The notes beneath the pieces are model-generated. The model ran no database searches, was not told the origin of the DNA, and saw only the letters and a list, made by a program, of their open reading frames with translations. The translations under genes and the position numbers were made by a program. Shown piece by piece: positions 6,054-8,470 of a stretch of DNA of 8,470 nucleotides. This DNA is from an uncultured Methylococcaceae bacterium (GTDB lineage: Bacteria; Pseudomonadota; Gammaproteobacteria; Methylococcales; Methylomonadaceae), in NCBI GenBank assembly GCA_903939355.1, contig CAJAHC010000665.1:1-8470 (forward strand), read 5' to 3'. The stretch's first letter is position 1, and every line of letters begins with the position of its first letter.

Positions 6054-7250
6054 ATGACAGAACCTAAGCTGCTTGTCTTTTCATCGCTTTTCCCAAGCCA
6101 AATACGTCCCAATGCAGGCGTGTTTATAAGGGAAAGAATGTTTAGGGTTGGCAAACAAATACCCATTATCGTCGTTTCACCGGTTCCATGGTTTCCATTT
6201 CAAGGGATAATACGTTATTGGTATCCTCAATTTAGACCTCAACCAATCAGTTATGAAGAGCAAGAAGGAGTAAATGTATTTTTCCCGCGTTTTTTTTCAA
6301 TACCAGGCTTACTAAGGTCCTATGATGGTTTTTTTATGGCATTAGGTGCTTTGCCAAGACTTCTACAATTAAAAAAACAGTTTTCTATTATTGATGCACA
6401 TTTTGCCTACCCAGATGGCTATGCAGCAACCTTGTTAGGTAAATGGTTAAATATTCCAGTTACAATTACTCTCCGTGGCACAGAGGTACCTTTAGCAAAA
6501 ATTAAAAGACGAAAAGTAAAAATATTGGCAGCATTAAACTGTGCCACTCAAGTTTTTTCTGTATCGGACTCTCTTAAGCAGTTTGTTGTTTCATTAGGTG
6601 CTAACGGCGATAAAATTCAAGTGATTGGTAACGGTATTGATGTGATAAAATTTCGAGCTATTGCCAAGTCAACTGCAAGAGCGGAACTATCTATTTCAGA
6701 AAGCACCAAGGTATTGGTTTCAGTTGGGGCTCTTGTTGACAGGAAAGGTTATCATCGGGTTATTGAATTGTTACCCGCGTTGGTTAATCAATATCCGGAT
6801 TTGCTTTACCTTATTGTTGGTGGTGATAGCCCCGAGGGTAATATTAGAATAAAATTAGAACAGCAAGTTAAGGTTCTTAACCTTGACAAGCATGTCCGAT
6901 TTTTGGGAGCTTATGCTTCCGACCAACTAAAAATCCCCCTGTCAGCGGCAGATTTATTTGTGTTAGCAACTGCCAATGAAGGTTGGGCAAACGTATTTTT
7001 AGAAGCTATGGCTTGTGGATTACCGGTTATTACAACTGATGTCGGTGGTAATAAAGAAGTGATTGTTAATTCAGAACTAGGCGCAGTTGTACCATTTGGT
7101 AATCCACGGGATTTACTGACAGCAATTTCAAATGGTTTAGATAAATCTTGGAACAATCCATTAATAATACAATTTGCACAAAATAACGCATGGGATTACC
7201 GAGTCAAAATTTTGGTCGATAATTTTAATCGCATAACATCCTCTTTTTAA
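6054..7250 (+). CDS. Glycosyltransferase, family 4 (GT-B fold)
   Basis: This 398-residue protein has the layout of a GT4 retaining glycosyltransferase, which moves a sugar from a nucleotide-sugar to a lipid, glycan or small acceptor. The N-terminal domain begins LLVFSSLFPS with the glycine of AGVFIRERM (21-29), and carries HFAYPDGYAA (116-125) and TITLRGTEVP (137-146). The acceptor-to-donor domain link includes FSVSDSLKQFV and VIGNGIDVIKF (190-200). The C-terminal donor domain has VSVGALVDRKGYHRVIEL (222-239), then NEGWANVFLEAMACGLPVI (308-326) containing the E-x7-E pair Glu309 and Glu317, and TTDVGGNKEVI. All core motifs are intact. Substrate and acceptor cannot be told; cell-surface polysaccharide, glycolipid or pilin decoration are all possible. 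The stop overlaps the ogt start by one base (TAATG), indicating translational coupling. The gene is preceded by a GGAAAG ribosome site. Confidence 0.88.
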   Translation: MTEPKLLVFSSLFPSQIRPNAGVFIRERMFRVGKQIPIIVVSPVPWFPFQGIIRYWYPQFRPQPISYEEQEGVNVFFPRFFSIPGLLRSYDGFFMALGALPRLLQLKKQFSIIDAHFAYPDGYAATLLGKWLNIPVTITLRGTEVPLAKIKRRKVKILAALNCATQVFSVSDSLKQFVVSLGANGDKIQVIGNGIDVIKFRAIAKSTARAELSISESTKVLVSVGALVDRKGYHRVIELLPALVNQYPDLLYLIVGGDSPEGNIRIKLEQQVKVLNLDKHVRFLGAYASDQLKIPLSAADLFVLATANEGWANVFLEAMACGLPVITTDVGGNKEVIVNSELGAVVPFGNPRDLLTAISNGLDKSWNNPLIIQFAQNNAWDYRVKILVDNFNRITSSF

Positions 7251-7753
7251 TGTCAGTTGTCATTCAATGGGTTAACTCTTGTAGTGGGCCTACAGAAACA
7301 ATCAGGCTCAGAACACCTGCCGGGATATTAAATATATCAATTCAACAGGAAGTTATTGTTAATGCAAATTGGGATTTTGCAAATATATTTGATCGTGAAG
7401 TATGTGACGATCAAAAACAATATGAATGGTTGTTATCAAACACAGAAAATGTATTTAACATCAAATTATTGCAACAAGGCAGTGCTTTCCGCCACAAAGT
7501 ATGGGCTGAACTGTGTATAATTCCCTTTGGGGAAACTATTACTTATTCCGAATTATCCCATAAAATAGGCTCGTCTGCTCGAGCTGTTGGGAATGCTTGT
7601 AGGGATAATCCTTACCCCTTGATTATTCCATGTCACCGAGTCGTTTCAGTTTCCGGCATGGGTGGCTATTGTGGACAAACATCAGGAAGTTTTATGACTA
7701 TCAAGCATAAGTTGTTGGCATTTGAAGCAGAATTAAATAATGTCATCTACTGA
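7250..7753 (+). CDS. ogt: Methylated-DNA--protein-cysteine methyltransferase (Ogt type)
   Basis: This 167-residue cytoplasmic suicide DNA-repair enzyme moves the alkyl group from O6-alkylguanine (and O4-alkylthymine) in DNA to its own active cysteine. The signature IIPCHRVV is present at 126-132 with the acceptor Cys128 followed by His129. GSAFRHKVWAEL (77-88), the Tyr of ITYSELSHKIG (97-107), SSARAVGNACRDNP (108-121) with the base-flipping Arg111, GGYCG (138-142) and the relay Glu159 in LLAFEAE are all in place. There is no extra N-terminal AraC/Ada domain, so this is the constitutive Ogt form rather than Ada. ATG 7250 overlaps the preceding stop by one base, and its own stop lies 14 bases inside xerD. 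The coupling to a recombinase gene probably reflects simple operon packing and not a shared pathway. Confidence 0.93.
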   Translation: MSVVIQWVNSCSGPTETIRLRTPAGILNISIQQEVIVNANWDFANIFDREVCDDQKQYEWLLSNTENVFNIKLLQQGSAFRHKVWAELCIIPFGETITYSELSHKIGSSARAVGNACRDNPYPLIIPCHRVVSVSGMGGYCGQTSGSFMTIKHKLLAFEAELNNVIY

Positions 7754-8470
7754 TTTGATAGATCAGTTTCTTGATGCTGTTTGGGTAGAGCAAGGTTTAA
7801 GCAAAAACACCCTTTCAGCTTATAGTAGCGATTTACGAATTTTTGCCAAATGGTTGTCAGATAAATCCATGTTAGACGTTGATAAAGGCGATTTATCGAG
7901 GTTTTTAGCTGCCCGTTATGCGGCAGGGATAGGCAATCGTTCGACAGCAAGAATATTATCTAGCTTACGACGCTTTTATGGATACTATATTAGAGAAAAC
8001 AGCCTAATTATTGATCCTACATTACTGATTGAATCCCCTCATATTGGTCGTCCTCTCCCCATCTCACTTTCAGAGCTTGATGTTGAGCTATTGTTGAATG
8101 CTCCAGAAGTGACAAATACAAATGGTTTTAGAGATAAAACTATGCTTGAAGTACTTTATGCAACTGGACTTAGAGTTTCAGAATTGGTTGGGTTAAAGTT
8201 CGAGCAAATAAGTTTTAGGCAGGGCGTGGTTAGAATTATTGGTAAGGGAAATAAAGAGCGCTTGGTGCCGGTTGGTGAAGAAGCTATGAGTTGGTTGGAA
8301 GCCTATATGATCCAGGCTAGAAAAAAACTCTTGGGTGAGCGGCAATGTGATTATTTATTTGTCACTAACCGTGGTGACGGCATGACAAGGCAGGCTTTTT
8401 GGCATATTATCAAGCGACACGCAAAAAAGGCCGGTATTAGTAAAGAGTTGTCACCTCATACCTTACGGCA
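7740..8470 (+). CDS. xerD: Tyrosine site-specific recombinase XerD, N-terminal 243 residues (partial, runs off the window)
   Basis: XerD with XerC resolves chromosome dimers at dif near the terminus, under control of FtsK. The frame from ATG 7740 reads to the window edge, about 80% of the usual 298 residues or so. The N-terminal SAM-like DNA-binding domain starts with IDQFLDAVWVEQGLSKNTL and the LSAYSSDLRIFAKWL helix. The catalytic domain has FRDKTMLEVLYATGLRVSEL with Arg145, VVRIIGKGNKERLVPVGE with Lys169, and SPHTLR with His240 and Arg243. The second His and the Tyr nucleophile lie beyond the window. MLEVLYATGLRVSELVGL, the 'RQGVVR-I-GKGNKERLVP' block and MTRQAFWHIIK match E. coli XerD closely and separate it from XerC. 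It overlaps ogt by 14 bases, so it is probably translated from the same message. The frame is open and undamaged. Confidence 0.94.
   Translation, partial: MSSTDLIDQFLDAVWVEQGLSKNTLSAYSSDLRIFAKWLSDKSMLDVDKGDLSRFLAARYAAGIGNRSTARILSSLRRFYGYYIRENSLIIDPTLLIESPHIGRPLPISLSELDVELLLNAPEVTNTNGFRDKTMLEVLYATGLRVSELVGLKFEQISFRQGVVRIIGKGNKERLVPVGEEAMSWLEAYMIQARKKLLGERQCDYLFVTNRGDGMTRQAFWHIIKRHAKKAGISKELSPHTLR

Noticed and set aside
7740..8470. XerD as an integrase of a mobile element or integron
   Set aside because: The motifs match housekeeping XerD throughout, and there is no attachment site, cassette or excisionase gene near it.

Overview
The window looks like chromosomal DNA from a moderately AT-rich gammaproteobacterium. 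The XerD fragment is close to the E. coli protein in its motifs, thiL and pgpA overlap in the usual order, and a type IV pilus minor-pilin set is present. An aquatic or methylotrophic lineage such as Methylococcales is only a weak guess. No RNA gene, insertion sequence, integron, CRISPR array or prophage gene was seen.

Layout: (1) Bases 1-630 hold the last 42 codons of thiL (thiamine-monophosphate kinase) overlapping pgpA (phosphatidylglycerophosphatase A). (2) Bases 669-1070, minus strand, encode a short PilE-like pilin that converges on pgpA and diverges from the next cluster. (3) Bases 1262-5951 are a plus-strand minor-pilin cluster: a FimU/FimT (GspH-like) pilin, PilW, PilX, and a very large (724-residue) pilin with a PilV-type N-terminus. 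(4) Bases 6054-8470 hold a GT4 glycosyltransferase, an Ogt-type O6-alkylguanine-DNA alkyltransferase and the first 243 codons of xerD, the last three joined by 1-nt and 14-nt overlaps.

The pilin genes resemble the fimU-pilV-pilW-pilX-pilY1-pilE operons that make the priming and tip complex of type IVa pili, with three differences. The PilX reading frame is split by an in-frame TAA at 3194-3196, although the frame is otherwise intact to a PilX-like C-terminus. There is no pilY1 in the window. The PilV-like protein carries an ectodomain of about 690 residues, with a Cys/His cluster resembling a metal site and a C-terminal Cys-containing surface-protein repeat. I infer that it may act as a pilus-tip adhesin in place of PilY1. 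The flanking genes are housekeeping functions, so the pilin block looks like an accessory module between conserved genes, but no insertion boundary is visible.
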